Part shown: positions 16,506 to 26,027 of the stretch, piece after piece | Numbering within the stretch: the stretch's first letter is position 1 | Layout: the number at the start of each line of letters is the position of its first letter | Assembly (NCBI RefSeq): GCF_964026735.1 | Contig: NZ_OZ034692.1 | Location: 186,001-250,000 of the forward strand | Reading direction: 5' to 3' | Source of the DNA: Wolbachia endosymbiont (group E) of Neria commutata | GTDB lineage: Bacteria; Pseudomonadota; Alphaproteobacteria; Rickettsiales; Anaplasmataceae | Length of the DNA: 64,000 nt | The notes under the pieces: model-generated | Databases searched by the model: none | What the model was told of the DNA's origin: nothing | Seen by the model: the letters and a program-made list of their open reading frames with translations, nothing else | Made by a program: the position numbers and the translations under genes

Positions 16506-18629
16506 ATGTTTAAAAAATATCTAAAATCTGCAGTATATATAATACTTTTAATATATATTTATATATCAGTTTTTAGCTACAACTACAAAGATCCATCATT
16601 AAACACAATTACAGATCAGGAAGTAACAAATTTAGGTGGAATCGTAGGTTCATATTTAGCTGACGTATTGGTTCAATTTTTTGGATTAACCAGTGTTACA
16701 ATAGCTACAACCGCGGTCTGTTTGATGGTTTTTAGGCTGCCCAAAATACTGCTAAAAATTCTCTACTTAATATTAATCAATTTAGGAATTTGTGCTGCAT
16801 TATCACAACTTTTGCTAGATATTACTACAAGATACAGACATGGAGGAATAATAGGAAATTCACTAATTAGCCACTTTCCGTTTTACATATTCGCAGTAGC
16901 AGCATCAATAGGTTTAATTGGACTAATTGGTTGGAAGAGAACAACTTATTTGCTATTTTTCCTATGCAAAAAAATACTTTCTTTATTTGTGAGGATTCTA
17001 TTCTTCAGATTACGTAAAATTCCTAAATATTACGTTGCTCCGATATTAGCAGAAGAAAAATACAGAGCTCAAGTGACTACAAAACAACCACCAAAAGAAA
17101 GAAAGAAAAAAGCTACCGAAGAAATTTTTGAGCCATCTGGCGAATTTGAATTTCCAAGTGTTCATTTGCTTTCTAAGGCGGAGGAGTCTTTGCAGAGAAA
17201 GCAGTTGAACGAAATGGAAAGCAATAAAAATTTATCTCTGCTCGAGCAAGTTCTTAATGATTTTGGCGTACAGGGAAAAATTATCAATATATGTTATGGA
17301 CCGGTTGTAACTTTATATAAACTTGAGCCACAAGCTGGCACAAAATCTGCACGAGTTATTGGTCTTGCAGACGACATTGCACGTTCAATGAGTGCACTTT
17401 CAGCACGTATCTCAATAATTCGTGGGCAAAATGCTATGGGAATAGAGTTGCCAAATAAGGAAAGAGAGATAGTAATGCTGCGTGATTTGCTTGAATCGCC
17501 TGAATATCAAAATTCAAATTTGAACCTTCCAATTGCACTTGGAAAGGACATAAGCGGAAAACCAATTATTGCAGATCTGACCAAAATGCCCCACCTGCTT
17601 GTTGCTGGAACTACAGGATCTGGTAAATCAGTTGCAATCAATACTATGATTCTTTCGCTAGTTTTTAGGCTGACTCCTGATGAATGTAAGATGATTATGA
17701 TAGACCCTAAAATGCTAGAGCTTTCAATATATGATGCAATACCGCATTTGATAACTCCAGTGGTTACGGAACCAAAAAAAGCTGTTATTGCTCTGAAATG
17801 GATAGTAAAAGAGATGGAAAATCGTTATCGCATGATGTCATACCTAAATGTACGCAACGTTATAGGTTATAATCAAAAAATCACAGAAGCGATGAACAGC
17901 GAAATAGAACTGGAGCGTGTTGTACAGATTGGCTTTAACTCAACAACAGGTAAGCCTTTATTTGAAAAAGTACCGATTAAAATGGAAACATTTCCATACA
18001 TTGTAGTGATTGTGGATGAAATGGCGGATCTGATGCTTGTTGCAGGCAAAGAGATAGAATGCTCTATTCAACGTTTAGCTCAGATGGCAAGGGCTGCAGG
18101 AATACATATAATAATGGCTACGCAACGTCCATCTGTGGACGTAATAACAGGTGTAATCAAGGCAAATTTCCCCACGAGAATCAGTTTTGCGGTGACATCT
18201 AAAATAGATAGTCGGACAATACTTGGCGAACAAGGGGCTGAACAATTGCTTGGTATGGGTGACATGCTTTATATGGCCTCTGGTGGTAAGATCGTTCGAA
18301 TTCATGGCCCATTTGTCAGTGATAACGAAGTGCAAGATATTGTTGATCACCTAAAAATGCAAGGCGAAGCAAATTATATTGAGGAAATTACTAAAGAAGA
18401 TGAAAATTCTGCAGAAGGAGCAGATAGTGATTCTCAAGATGAAGAAAATGACCTTTATAATCAGGCAGTTTCTATAATTCAAAGAGATCAAAAAGTTTCA
18501 ACTAGTTATATTCAGCGGCAGCTCAGAATAGGTTACAATAGAGCCGCAAATATCGTGGAGAGAATGGAGAAAGAAGGGATAGTCAGTCCTCCGAATTATT
18601 CAGGAAAGAGAGAAATATTAACTCAGTAG
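16506..18629 (+). CDS. ftsK: DNA translocase FtsK
   Basis: At 707 residues this is a compact FtsK/SpoIIIE. It starts with four hydrophobic helices (about residues 8-160) that anchor it at the septum. A short charged linker follows, then the motor domain with the Walker A loop AGTTGSGKSVAIN (about residues 367-379), Walker B VVIVDEMADLML and MATQRPSVDVITG. The C-terminal gamma domain (VSTSYIQRQLRIGYNRAANI) reads KOPS-like DNA signs. FtsK pumps chromosome ends through the closing septum and helps XerCD resolve dimers. The long proline-rich linker of E. coli FtsK is absent, as in most small genomes. Confidence 0.96.
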   Translation: MFKKYLKSAVYIILLIYIYISVFSYNYKDPSLNTITDQEVTNLGGIVGSYLADVLVQFFGLTSVTIATTAVCLMVFRLPKILLKILYLILINLGICAALSQLLLDITTRYRHGGIIGNSLISHFPFYIFAVAASIGLIGLIGWKRTTYLLFFLCKKILSLFVRILFFRLRKIPKYYVAPILAEEKYRAQVTTKQPPKERKKKATEEIFEPSGEFEFPSVHLLSKAEESLQRKQLNEMESNKNLSLLEQVLNDFGVQGKIINICYGPVVTLYKLEPQAGTKSARVIGLADDIARSMSALSARISIIRGQNAMGIELPNKEREIVMLRDLLESPEYQNSNLNLPIALGKDISGKPIIADLTKMPHLLVAGTTGSGKSVAINTMILSLVFRLTPDECKMIMIDPKMLELSIYDAIPHLITPVVTEPKKAVIALKWIVKEMENRYRMMSYLNVRNVIGYNQKITEAMNSEIELERVVQIGFNSTTGKPLFEKVPIKMETFPYIVVIVDEMADLMLVAGKEIECSIQRLAQMARAAGIHIIMATQRPSVDVITGVIKANFPTRISFAVTSKIDSRTILGEQGAEQLLGMGDMLYMASGGKIVRIHGPFVSDNEVQDIVDHLKMQGEANYIEEITKEDENSAEGADSDSQDEENDLYNQAVSIIQRDQKVSTSYIQRQLRIGYNRAANIVERMEKEGIVSPPNYSGKREILTQ

Positions 18630-18780
18630 CTGTAAGAGTCGTTTAAAATCTTGTTTAGTCTTGCAAATGGGATTCACAACTTAAATTTCATAAGCAAAAC
18701 TTACTTGCTTTACTATACCTGTTTACTTCTTCTAAAAAATATGTTACCAATAGACTTCAATTTATAGAATGGAGGAAATC

Positions 18781-18963
18781 TTGGCAGTTCCAAAAACAAA
18801 AAAGTCAAAATCAAGGCGTAATATGCACCGTTCTCATCATGCCATTAAGCCTAAGAATATTGTGGTATGTTCGACAACGGGAGAATTTATGTTGCCTCAT
18901 AACGTGGCAGTTGACGGTAGTTACAAGGGGAAACGGGTCTTCATTAAGCAACAGGCAGAATAG
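18781..18963 (+). CDS. rpmF: 50S ribosomal protein L32
   Basis: About 60 residues. The start is taken as TTG at 18781, because GGAGG lies about six bases before it and the product then begins MAVPKTKKSKSRR, as in L32 proteins; the upstream ATG at 18769 contains that ribosome-binding site. Zinc cysteines of the longer L32 type are largely absent (one C in VVCSTTG). The gene heads the conserved rpmF-plsX-fabH cluster, which ties ribosome synthesis to phospholipid and fatty acid synthesis. Confidence 0.95.
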   Translation: MAVPKTKKSKSRRNMHRSHHAIKPKNIVVCSTTGEFMLPHNVAVDGSYKGKRVFIKQQAE

Positions 18964-18973
18964 CTGTTATGAT

Positions 18974-20011
18974 ATGTTGTCTACGGTCAATAATAACATA
19001 GTTGTTGCGCTTGATGCTATGGGGGGCGATTTTGCGCCTCTTTCTGTGATACAAGGGGCCAGTTTTTTTTTAGACAATCTTGTTGATTCAGACACAAAAG
19101 TTTTTTTTCACATTTATGGAGATCAGAAAGAAGTATCTCCTTTGCTTTTAAAATACAAGAAGGTGAGTACTAATTCTGAATTTACTCACTGTTCTGGTAA
19201 CGTTCTTGCGAATGATAAGCCATCTTTTGCGTTAAGACATCGCAAAGATTCAAGTATGAGGGCTGCTATTGAAGCGGTAAAACAAGGTAGAGCTTTCGGA
19301 GTGATATCTTCAGGCAACACCGGAGCACTAATGGCGCTTTCCAGATTTATTTTAGGGACTTTACCTAATATTTATCGTCCTGCTATTGTTTCCATCTGTC
19401 CAACTAAGTCAAAAAGCTTTGCTTTGCTTGATCTTGGAGCAAATGTTGATTGTAATGCAGATTCGCTATTCCAATTTGCATTAATGGGGAGTATATTTGC
19501 AAAGGTAGCGCTAAAAATTGATAATCCTGAGGTTGCTTTGCTCAATATTGGTAAAGAAGAGGTAAAGGGTACTGACTCAGTACGTGGGGCTTTTGAGCTA
19601 CTTAAAAATGCTTCAAACTCCATCAATTTCAAAGGATATATAGAAGCAAGTGAATTTTTAGAGGGCAATATAGATGTGATTGTTGCAGATGGGTTTGTTG
19701 GCAATGTGATGCTAAAAACAGCTGAAGCAACTGCTAGTACTTTTCTAGACCTAATAAAAGGTGAATTATCCAATTCTTTGATAGGAAAATTACTCGGTAC
19801 GTTGTTAAAATCTAAATTAAAAAAAGCATTAGCGCGCTTTGATCCTAAAATTAGAAGTGGAGCTATATTTTTAGGGTTAAATGGTATTGTTATTAAAAGT
19901 CATGGAAATTCTGACGCTGTTTCTTTTGCTCACGCTATAAAATTTGCAGTAAACTCCATTGACGAAAATTTAAATCAAAAAATAATTAATGGAGTCAATA
20001 ACATTGAATAA
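18974..20011 (+). CDS. plsX: Phosphate acyltransferase PlsX
   Basis: PlsX makes acyl-phosphate from acyl-ACP, the first step of phospholipid synthesis with PlsY. The ATG at 18974 gives 345 residues, the family length, and starts just before the conserved IVVALDAMGGDFAP. Further signatures are SSGNTGALMA, LLDLGANVDC, NIGKEEVKG and DGFVGNVMLKTAEA. An open frame continues upstream through rpmF but is only a shadow. The gene follows rpmF by 10 bases and overlaps fabH by 23 bases, so the three are one operon. Confidence 0.95.
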   Translation: MLSTVNNNIVVALDAMGGDFAPLSVIQGASFFLDNLVDSDTKVFFHIYGDQKEVSPLLLKYKKVSTNSEFTHCSGNVLANDKPSFALRHRKDSSMRAAIEAVKQGRAFGVISSGNTGALMALSRFILGTLPNIYRPAIVSICPTKSKSFALLDLGANVDCNADSLFQFALMGSIFAKVALKIDNPEVALLNIGKEEVKGTDSVRGAFELLKNASNSINFKGYIEASEFLEGNIDVIVADGFVGNVMLKTAEATASTFLDLIKGELSNSLIGKLLGTLLKSKLKKALARFDPKIRSGAIFLGLNGIVIKSHGNSDAVSFAHAIKFAVNSIDENLNQKIINGVNNIE

Positions 20012-21038
20012 AAGCTTTATACTCAGTACTGGTTCTTATTTGCCAGAAAAGATACTTACCAACAATGAAATTTCATTGATAGTTGACACAAATGATGAAT
20101 GGATAAAACAGAGGACAGGAATAACTCAAAGGCATATAGCAGGTGAAGGAGAGTTAACATCAGATTTAGCTGTAGAAGCAGCGAAAAATGCTATGAAAAA
20201 TGCTGAAATTTCAGCAAATGATGTCGATTTAATTATAGTTGCAACAACAACACCTGATAAAACTTTTCCTAGCTGTGCAACAATTGTACAAAATAAATTA
20301 AAATGTAAAAACGCATTTGCTTTTGACGTGCAAGCCGCATGTTCTGGTTTTATATATGCAGTTACAGTTGCTGACTCACTCATAAACTCTAACAATAAAA
20401 TTAAACACGCACTCGTTATTGGTGCTGAAATAATGTCTAGAATTGTTGATTGGCAGGATAGATCCACTTGCGTGCTATTTGGGGATGGTGCTGGAGCAGT
20501 GATAATGAAATCGACAGCACACTTTGGCGTTATTCCAGCGTGTGATGCTGGAATCTATGGTGGATCCCAGTGTCAAGCTACTCAGACGACAGAGACTCTT
20601 GCAAGTGGCATAATATCAACTGACTTATATTCTGATGGCAATGTGGATATGCTATGTACAAGTGGGGGAATATCGTCTACTGGTGATTCAGGAACAATAT
20701 GCATGAATGGAAGAGAAGTATTTAAGCATGCAGTAGATAAGTTAATAGCCTCAATAAAAGAAACGCTAAAATGCAATAGTTTAAAAATTGCCGACATAGA
20801 TTGGTTAATCCCTCATCAAGCGAATATTCGTATTATCGAAGCAGTATCAAAAAAATTAGAACTTCCTATCGAGAAAGTTATTAGCACAGTTGATAAACAT
20901 GCAAATACTTCAGCTGCATCAATTCCATTGGCACTCGATTATGCAATAAAAGAGTCAAAAATAAAACCAGGGAGCCTAACACTGCTAGTTTCAATAGGTG
21001 CAGGACTAACCTGGGGTTCTATACTTCTGCGCTACTAA
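19989..21038 (+). CDS. fabH: 3-oxoacyl-ACP synthase III with a 30-residue insert
   Basis: FabH condenses acetyl-CoA with malonyl-ACP to start fatty acid synthesis. The catalytic triad is present: C in VQAACSGFIYA, H in LIPHQANIRI and N in KHANTSAAS. The protein is 349 residues, about 30 longer than E. coli FabH. The extra part, residues 177-206 between GDGAGAVIMKST and GIISTDLYSDG, is encoded by a palindromic repeat (20517-20606). It falls before the segment leading to the dimer-side loops, away from the three catalytic motifs, so activity may be kept. Last gene of rpmF-plsX-fabH. Confidence 0.95.
   Translation: MESITLNKSFILSTGSYLPEKILTNNEISLIVDTNDEWIKQRTGITQRHIAGEGELTSDLAVEAAKNAMKNAEISANDVDLIIVATTTPDKTFPSCATIVQNKLKCKNAFAFDVQAACSGFIYAVTVADSLINSNNKIKHALVIGAEIMSRIVDWQDRSTCVLFGDGAGAVIMKSTAHFGVIPACDAGIYGGSQCQATQTTETLASGIISTDLYSDGNVDMLCTSGGISSTGDSGTICMNGREVFKHAVDKLIASIKETLKCNSLKIADIDWLIPHQANIRIIEAVSKKLELPIEKVISTVDKHANTSAASIPLALDYAIKESKIKPGSLTLLVSIGAGLTWGSILLRY
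20517..20606. repeat. Palindromic element inserted in frame in fabH
   Basis: ATTCCAGCGTGTGATGCTGG forms an inverted repeat and is followed by TGGATCCCAGTGTCAAGC. This is the wording of a dispersed repeat known from Wolbachia intergenic regions, comparable to the Rickettsia palindromic elements that enter coding genes. Ninety bases keep the frame open. Related wording (GCTGGAATGAC) occurs at about 48312 and 61426. Confidence 0.75.
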
Positions 21039-21050
21039 AATCTTCAGTTA

Positions 21051-21431
21051 TTATTGATCGCTTTCTTCAATCTTCTCTATTAATTTTTTGACCATACTTC
21101 TCAATTGCTTGCTATATTTATTCAGGTCTTCGATTACATCATCGCTACGATTATATTGTTTAACTAATCCCTTATACTTAGCTTTTATATAATCAATCAT
21201 TGCTTTCTTCTGAGCAATCATCTTGTTAACGTCCATACTATTATCAGGTATCATGTTAGGGATAGCCCCATCCAAAATAGCGCCAGCCATAATCTGCTGT
21301 GACATTTGCATAAATGGCTTTAAAGTTTGATTAAGCAACTCAGGATCCTTAGCTAGCTTTTCTATTTGCTCTTTGCAAGTATCCATATACTGCTTCATAA
21401 ATTCATCTTCTTCTTTTCCTTTATCTACCAT
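21051..21431 (-). CDS. Hypothetical helical protein, 126 residues
   Basis: Not recognised. It is almost entirely helical and rich in lysine, glutamate and methionine, with no signal peptide. It has a coiled-coil-like C-terminal half (DVIEDLNKYSKQLRSMVKKL) and a short hydrophobic centre (MAGAILDGAIPNMIP). It converges on fabH with a 12-base gap. The coding style matches the neighbours. A structural or scaffold role is possible but not supported by any motif. Confidence 0.65.
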   Translation of the reverse strand: MVDKGKEEDEFMKQYMDTCKEQIEKLAKDPELLNQTLKPFMQMSQQIMAGAILDGAIPNMIPDNSMDVNKMIAQKKAMIDYIKAKYKGLVKQYNRSDDVIEDLNKYSKQLRSMVKKLIEKIEESDQ

Positions 21432-21629
21432 AAGTGTACCTATGTAAAAACATATATTCTTTATTATACATCACTTGTGAATTTAAAGCAATACTAAAAC
21501 CATAAGTAAGTTGATAACATAATTTATCTAAAATCAAATATGCCACACCTAGCTGTCAAATTAATACATACTCAATAATTATACTATATCCAGCTAGATA
21601 GAATAAGCATAGATGAAACTAGTATAAGC
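21432..21629. promoter_or_regulatory. AT-rich divergent intergenic region
   Basis: About 200 bases between two divergent genes (hypothetical on the left, collagen-like on the right). It must contain both promoters. No convincing -35/-10 pair was chosen. No RNA gene or repeat was seen. Confidence 0.4.
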
Positions 21630-24600
21630 ATGTCAGCAAACTCAGGCAATGTAGTTTTCAAGAAGACATTTAAGATTGAAAAAGGAGTAAGCTTAGACAG
21701 AATATACCCTAATCTGACTCAGGAACTTGTAAATAATGATATGAAGGTTCAATTACAGAGTCAATTTTTGCCTAAGTATCAAGCATTGATAAAAGATACA
21801 GAAAGTAAAAGGGTTATTGGTGAATTTCCTATGTTCGGGGTTTATTTTCACGATGATTCTCGTAATAAATCTCTTAAAGTTGTTTACCCTTATCATTATT
21901 GGCCATTAATAACTTCTAGCGATTGTATCAGCTCTACCAATTGTACTTTAAAATTAGAAGTAGACAGCAATACGAATTACTATGATTTTTTGGTTAGTGG
22001 GAACAGATTCATTCAGGACGAGCAAAAACTAACGAAGAGTGAGATATTAGGATTACAGAATTTTGACTTTATGCAATATCATAAAGCTAAAAATAACGGT
22101 CATTTGTATCAAATAAGACCTACTAGTGATGCTATAGTACAATCTGGTGGGACTGATCGAGCAATACAATATTCAGCAGAATTACATGATACAGATTCCG
22201 AAACGACTTATTTCCTTCCATCAAAATATTGTATGTTTAATAACAACAATCAGATTGTGGTATGTAAGACTGACAAATGCGAGATAGTAAGTCGTAGCTA
22301 TTATATAACATTAGTAAAGAGACAAAGTGGCTATGAATGGTACTTTTCAGATCAAAGCGGAACTAGGAACGATGGTATAAACGTAACTTTTTCTTTAGAT
22401 GAAATAAACATAGACCACGCTTTGCTCAAGCAAATGGAATTGGAACAGACATTAAACCGATTAGCAACAAAACAAAATATATTAGAGACACAGTTAAGCG
22501 ATTATGAAGAAGATAATAAATTACTGGCAGAAATAGAAAAAGCAAGCTCAAGCACTAAAACAACAGTAGGACTAACAGATTCTGAAGCTGAAATTGTTGC
22601 AGAGAAATTACTTGAAAGAGAAGGTAAATTAAAACATGTAATATATAACGCGCAGGTTGGTGGTAGGCGTTTGCCTGAGCTGCTTGAACCCGAATTGATG
22701 AAAGATGAAAACTTTAAAAGTGAGATAATGAATACTGTAAGAAGGAGTCTTACAACACTATCAACAGAAGTGGCAAAGGAACATGAGTTGCAAACGAAAA
22801 TTTCAGAAGCTCTAAGAATAAACCCTGGAAATGCAAAGGGTCCACCAGGACAGAATGGTATTGCAGGTGCAACTGCAGGAGAAGTTGCTGATGTATTAGT
22901 TAATCAAAGAGCAACTGAGCTAGGAAAAGCAGTAATAAATGCAGATTTATTAAATCAACAATATCCATTGTCAAGTAAAATAACATATTGGGTAAAAGAC
23001 TTACTAAGGAGAGATCAAGAATTTAGAAACGATGTAAAAGGTCCAGCAGGGCCACAGGGACCTGTAGGTCCATCAGGACAGAATGGTACTGCAGGTGCAA
23101 CTGCAGGAGAAGTTGCTGATGTATTAGTTAACCAAAAAGCACATGATTTGGGAAAAGCAGTTCTTGGTGTTAAGGTTGGTGGACGTGGCTCAGATAAAGA
23201 TAAAAGTAAATTATCATTGGAGCTAGCAACAAATTCAGATTTGCAACAGGGAGTGGCAAATAAGTTAAAAACAGATCCAGGCAAGGCAAGGGGTCCAGAA
23301 GGCAAAGTTGGTCCAATAGGACCAAAAGGACCTGAAGGTAAGCAAGGGCAAAAAGGTGAAAAGGGAGACAAGGGAGATTCTGGTGCAATAGGTCCAAGAG
23401 GACCTATTGGTAATACAGGAGCTCCAGGCAAAGATGGTGCAGTAGGTCCTGAAGGCCCACAAGGACCTGAAGGTAAGCAGGGTCCTATAGGTCCACCGGC
23501 AGAAAAAGGAGATCCAGGTAAAGATTCAGATCCTTCAGAGATTGTACATAGACTAGCTCACAGTTCTCGTTTTAAACGATCATTAAAAGGAGAAGATGGT
23601 GAGCCAGGTTATGAAGGTAAAAAAGGAAACCAAGGTCAGCCAGGAATAGAAGGTCTTCCTGGTCTTGATGGTAGAGATGGTAGAGATGCAGATCCTGCGG
23701 AAGTTGCTGAAAAACTTATTTCTAATAAAACTGATGAGTTGGTTAACATAATAAGGCAAGAGGTTGTTGATAGAGTCACTACTTGGGGAGCGTCTAAACG
23801 GTTGGTAGATAGTTTGACATACGACGATATAATACGAATCATTGAAGGTAAAGCTGATACCGGTCGACATAAATTATTTGAACGTTTGCTTAGTAATGCT
23901 GATTTACAAGATCCGAGCAAAGCAAAAACATTTATCGGTAATGAAGTTGCGGGAAATGCTGATTTACAAAACGCTGTTGCAGATGCATTAAGAAATGATC
24001 CAGGGAATGCAAGAGGCCCAAGAGGCAGAGATGGAAGGAAGGGAGAAAGAGGAGAAGATGGTGCAGCAGGTCCACGAGGCGATCTAGGACAAGATGCAGA
24101 TTCTTCAGAGATTGTACATAGACTAGCTCACAGTTCTCGCTTTAAACGATCATTAAAAGGAGAAGATGGTCCTGAGGGTCCACAAGGTGAGAGAGGAGAA
24201 GATGGAGCTCAGGGGCCTGAAGGCCCACAGGGTATAAAAGGTGAGAGAGGAGAAGATGGAGTTCAGGGGCTTGAAGGTCCACAAGGCCCAAGGGGTGAAA
24301 AAGGGGGAAACGGTATGCCAGGTCCGCCAGGACCAGCAGGAAGAGATGGTGTAAATAGCTTCGCTCTGGATTCTAAGTTACAAAAAAGCATAGAAGACCT
24401 TCAGAAAAAGCCAGCATTGAAAATCGTACCAGGAGATACTAATGAAAATATACAAGAAGCAAATATTGAATTGGAAGGGGTAGGGGTCATTGCAACTTTT
24501 TTAGAGATCGGGTACTTTTTCAAGGGTAATAACCTATATATACGTAATCATATAACAGGCAAGAGTATATTAATTCCCCAAGATTTTCATTTTCTCAAAG

Positions 24601-25097
24601 TGGTTGAAGATGGACTTGATAATTACAAATTAGCCTTTTGTAATTATCTGGGAAATTTATTTTTTGACTATAAAAAATACAATTCAGAGTATGCAAACGT
24701 ACTAGAAGAGTACAAAACAATTGACCTAAGGTATATAAAAAATGCAGCAAACATTGATTTGAGCAAGTATTATTACATGCATTCCCCATTATTTGCTGTA
24801 AAACAAGGCGAGTTCGAAGCGCAATCCACTGAGAATCGCAGTGCTGACGTGTATGAAATTGTGAAAGATAAAAAAATAGGCACTTTAATCGACGAATTTG
24901 GTTTTTTTCAGCATAAACAATTTTATTATGTAAATCATCATCAGAGATATGATCACCGTTCCCAAGAGCTAAACGTTACAATTGAAGACCACGAAGGTAA
25001 TTTTCAAATTGGAGATAATATTATTCATCCAATTATACTACACGATGGTCGTTTCGACTTACTGGATTATTTGGGCTATCAGAATGAATTTATGTAG
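21630..25097 (+). CDS. Large collagen-like protein with Gly-X-Y blocks
   Basis: 1155 residues. Residues 1-270 form a globular region with cysteines and many aromatics. A coiled-coil-like segment (about 270-320) follows. From about 400 to 907 there are blocks of Gly-X-Y repeats (roughly 401-410, 470-485, 551-632, 655-687, 794-822, 844-907) separated by helical spacers. Three blocks are entered through the same kind of helix ending DPGxAxGP or NPGNAKGP. A unit containing EIVHRLAHSSRFKRSLKGED occurs twice, giving RFKR at 647-650 and 837-840. RGD occurs at 816-818. Residues 910-1155 form a second globular domain rich in tyrosine. No signal peptide is seen. Bacterial collagen-like proteins are usually surface or secreted trimers; a host-facing role is inference. 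Confidence 0.85.
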   Translation: MSANSGNVVFKKTFKIEKGVSLDRIYPNLTQELVNNDMKVQLQSQFLPKYQALIKDTESKRVIGEFPMFGVYFHDDSRNKSLKVVYPYHYWPLITSSDCISSTNCTLKLEVDSNTNYYDFLVSGNRFIQDEQKLTKSEILGLQNFDFMQYHKAKNNGHLYQIRPTSDAIVQSGGTDRAIQYSAELHDTDSETTYFLPSKYCMFNNNNQIVVCKTDKCEIVSRSYYITLVKRQSGYEWYFSDQSGTRNDGINVTFSLDEINIDHALLKQMELEQTLNRLATKQNILETQLSDYEEDNKLLAEIEKASSSTKTTVGLTDSEAEIVAEKLLEREGKLKHVIYNAQVGGRRLPELLEPELMKDENFKSEIMNTVRRSLTTLSTEVAKEHELQTKISEALRINPGNAKGPPGQNGIAGATAGEVADVLVNQRATELGKAVINADLLNQQYPLSSKITYWVKDLLRRDQEFRNDVKGPAGPQGPVGPSGQNGTAGATAGEVADVLVNQKAHDLGKAVLGVKVGGRGSDKDKSKLSLELATNSDLQQGVANKLKTDPGKARGPEGKVGPIGPKGPEGKQGQKGEKGDKGDSGAIGPRGPIGNTGAPGKDGAVGPEGPQGPEGKQGPIGPPAEKGDPGKDSDPSEIVHRLAHSSRFKRSLKGEDGEPGYEGKKGNQGQPGIEGLPGLDGRDGRDADPAEVAEKLISNKTDELVNIIRQEVVDRVTTWGASKRLVDSLTYDDIIRIIEGKADTGRHKLFERLLSNADLQDPSKAKTFIGNEVAGNADLQNAVADALRNDPGNARGPRGRDGRKGERGEDGAAGPRGDLGQDADSSEIVHRLAHSSRFKRSLKGEDGPEGPQGERGEDGAQGPEGPQGIKGERGEDGVQGLEGPQGPRGEKGGNGMPGPPGPAGRDGVNSFALDSKLQKSIEDLQKKPALKIVPGDTNENIQEANIELEGVGVIATFLEIGYFFKGNNLYIRNHITGKSILIPQDFHFLKVVEDGLDNYKLAFCNYLGNLFFDYKKYNSEYANVLEEYKTIDLRYIKNAANIDLSKYYYMHSPLFAVKQGEFEAQSTENRSADVYEIVKDKKIGTLIDEFGFFQHKQFYYVNHHQRYDHRSQELNVTIEDHEGNFQIGDNIIHPIILHDGRFDLLDYLGYQNEFM

Positions 25098-25171
25098 CTT
25101 CACTGCTATTTTTTTGGTTGCACTACAAATTGTCAAGACTCATATCAGAAACATAGCATTGCTTTGTTAGC

Positions 25172-25203
25172 AATAAGCTCAAAATTTGAGCCTATTATTT
25201 TTG
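25172..25203. terminator. Bidirectional rho-independent terminator
   Basis: AATAAGCTCAAA and TTTGAGCCTATT pair to form a stem with a tiny AT loop, followed on the + strand by ATTTTT and matched by A-rich sequence on the other side. It lies between the convergent collagen-like gene and the hypothetical gene at 25208. Confidence 0.8.
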
Positions 25204-25207
25204 AATT

Positions 25208-25585
25208 CTAAAGTCTGTGAATTCTAATTGAACTGAACTTTTGAGAAGGATTTTTTTCGTCTGGAGTTATATTGAATGTTAAATCTTGTCCATCCAAAAA
25301 TAAAGTTTCGCTATCCAATTTGTAGTGATTTACATAACAGGCTTCGGTTTTGTTATCAGCTATAATTTCTGTAATGCTCATATCATCTAGATTTAGCACT
25401 ATATTTTTATGCACACTGCCACCAGACGTTATGTATGTAAACAGGTTACGAAACATCAAACCTCCATTTTCACCTTGTTCCAGATAAAATGTGCTATAAT
25501 CTTGATTGTTTCTACCACATTCTATTATTACATAAAAAGTCCCTTCTTCAAAAAAATTTGCATCACTATTAAAAAAATCTACCAT
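25208..25585 (-). CDS. Hypothetical protein, 125 residues
   Basis: Not recognised. It is a soluble protein rich in strands, asparagine and aspartate (ECGRNNQDYSTFYLEQ, FTYITSGGSV, FNITPDEKNPSQKFS). There is no signal peptide or membrane segment. It converges on the collagen-like gene across a shared terminator. It lies at the edge of the damaged IS/intron region but is intact itself. Confidence 0.65.
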   Translation of the reverse strand: MVDFFNSDANFFEEGTFYVIIECGRNNQDYSTFYLEQGENGGLMFRNLFTYITSGGSVHKNIVLNLDDMSITEIIADNKTEACYVNHYKLDSETLFLDGQDLTFNITPDEKNPSQKFSSIRIHRL

Positions 25586-25711
25586 GATATTGTCCTAAAC
25601 TATTAATATGATAGCTTATATTTTCGTACAAGTCAATAAAATATTAATAAAGCAATAATTGAGCCCGGCTGTTTTAGGGTGCTTGATAAATCTTGCTGCA
25701 ATTTATCAATA

Positions 25712-25915
25712 GCCCCCTGCGAAACAACTTGAAGCAAGTTGCTGATAAAATCTGGTAAGAAATCTCCAACCCGAAAGGTGTTAAAACTCGTGCCTAAAAT
25801 TTACAATACCGGCAATAATATTAAACCTCATGTTATATTTTTTCTGAAAATTGCGGTAGGTGTGAGATAGAATCTTATTTTTCCCACTCTGGTCACACTT
25901 CTTACGGGATTTTTC
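25712..25915 (-). mobile_element. Degenerate IS5-like remnant
   Basis: GCCCCCTGCGAAACAACTTG is the right end of the IS5-like family read backwards. The sequence then follows the 3' end of its transposase gene with many changes and jumps near 25870 to a piece of the 5' half (CCCACTCTGGTCACACTTC is the complement of its CCAGAGTGGGAAAA region). It is an internally deleted, old copy with no coding capacity. Confidence 0.75.
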
Positions 25916-26027
25916 TAAATTCCTCTGCCTTGGGCTGTAAAATGCTATTTATAATATAACTGTTTACGACAGTATTTAATGTTGTTATTCTTATACAAGC
26001 TTAATTGTATTGTGTGAGGTCAATATA

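Noticed and set aside
18839..18973. Long upstream extension of plsX
   Set aside because: It overlaps rpmF in another frame; the ATG at 18974 gives the normal PlsX length.
23015..23920. Several antisense ORFs opposite the collagen-like gene
   Set aside because: They are the reverse image of Gly-X-Y codons, giving proline-rich or leucine-rich artefacts with no start signals.
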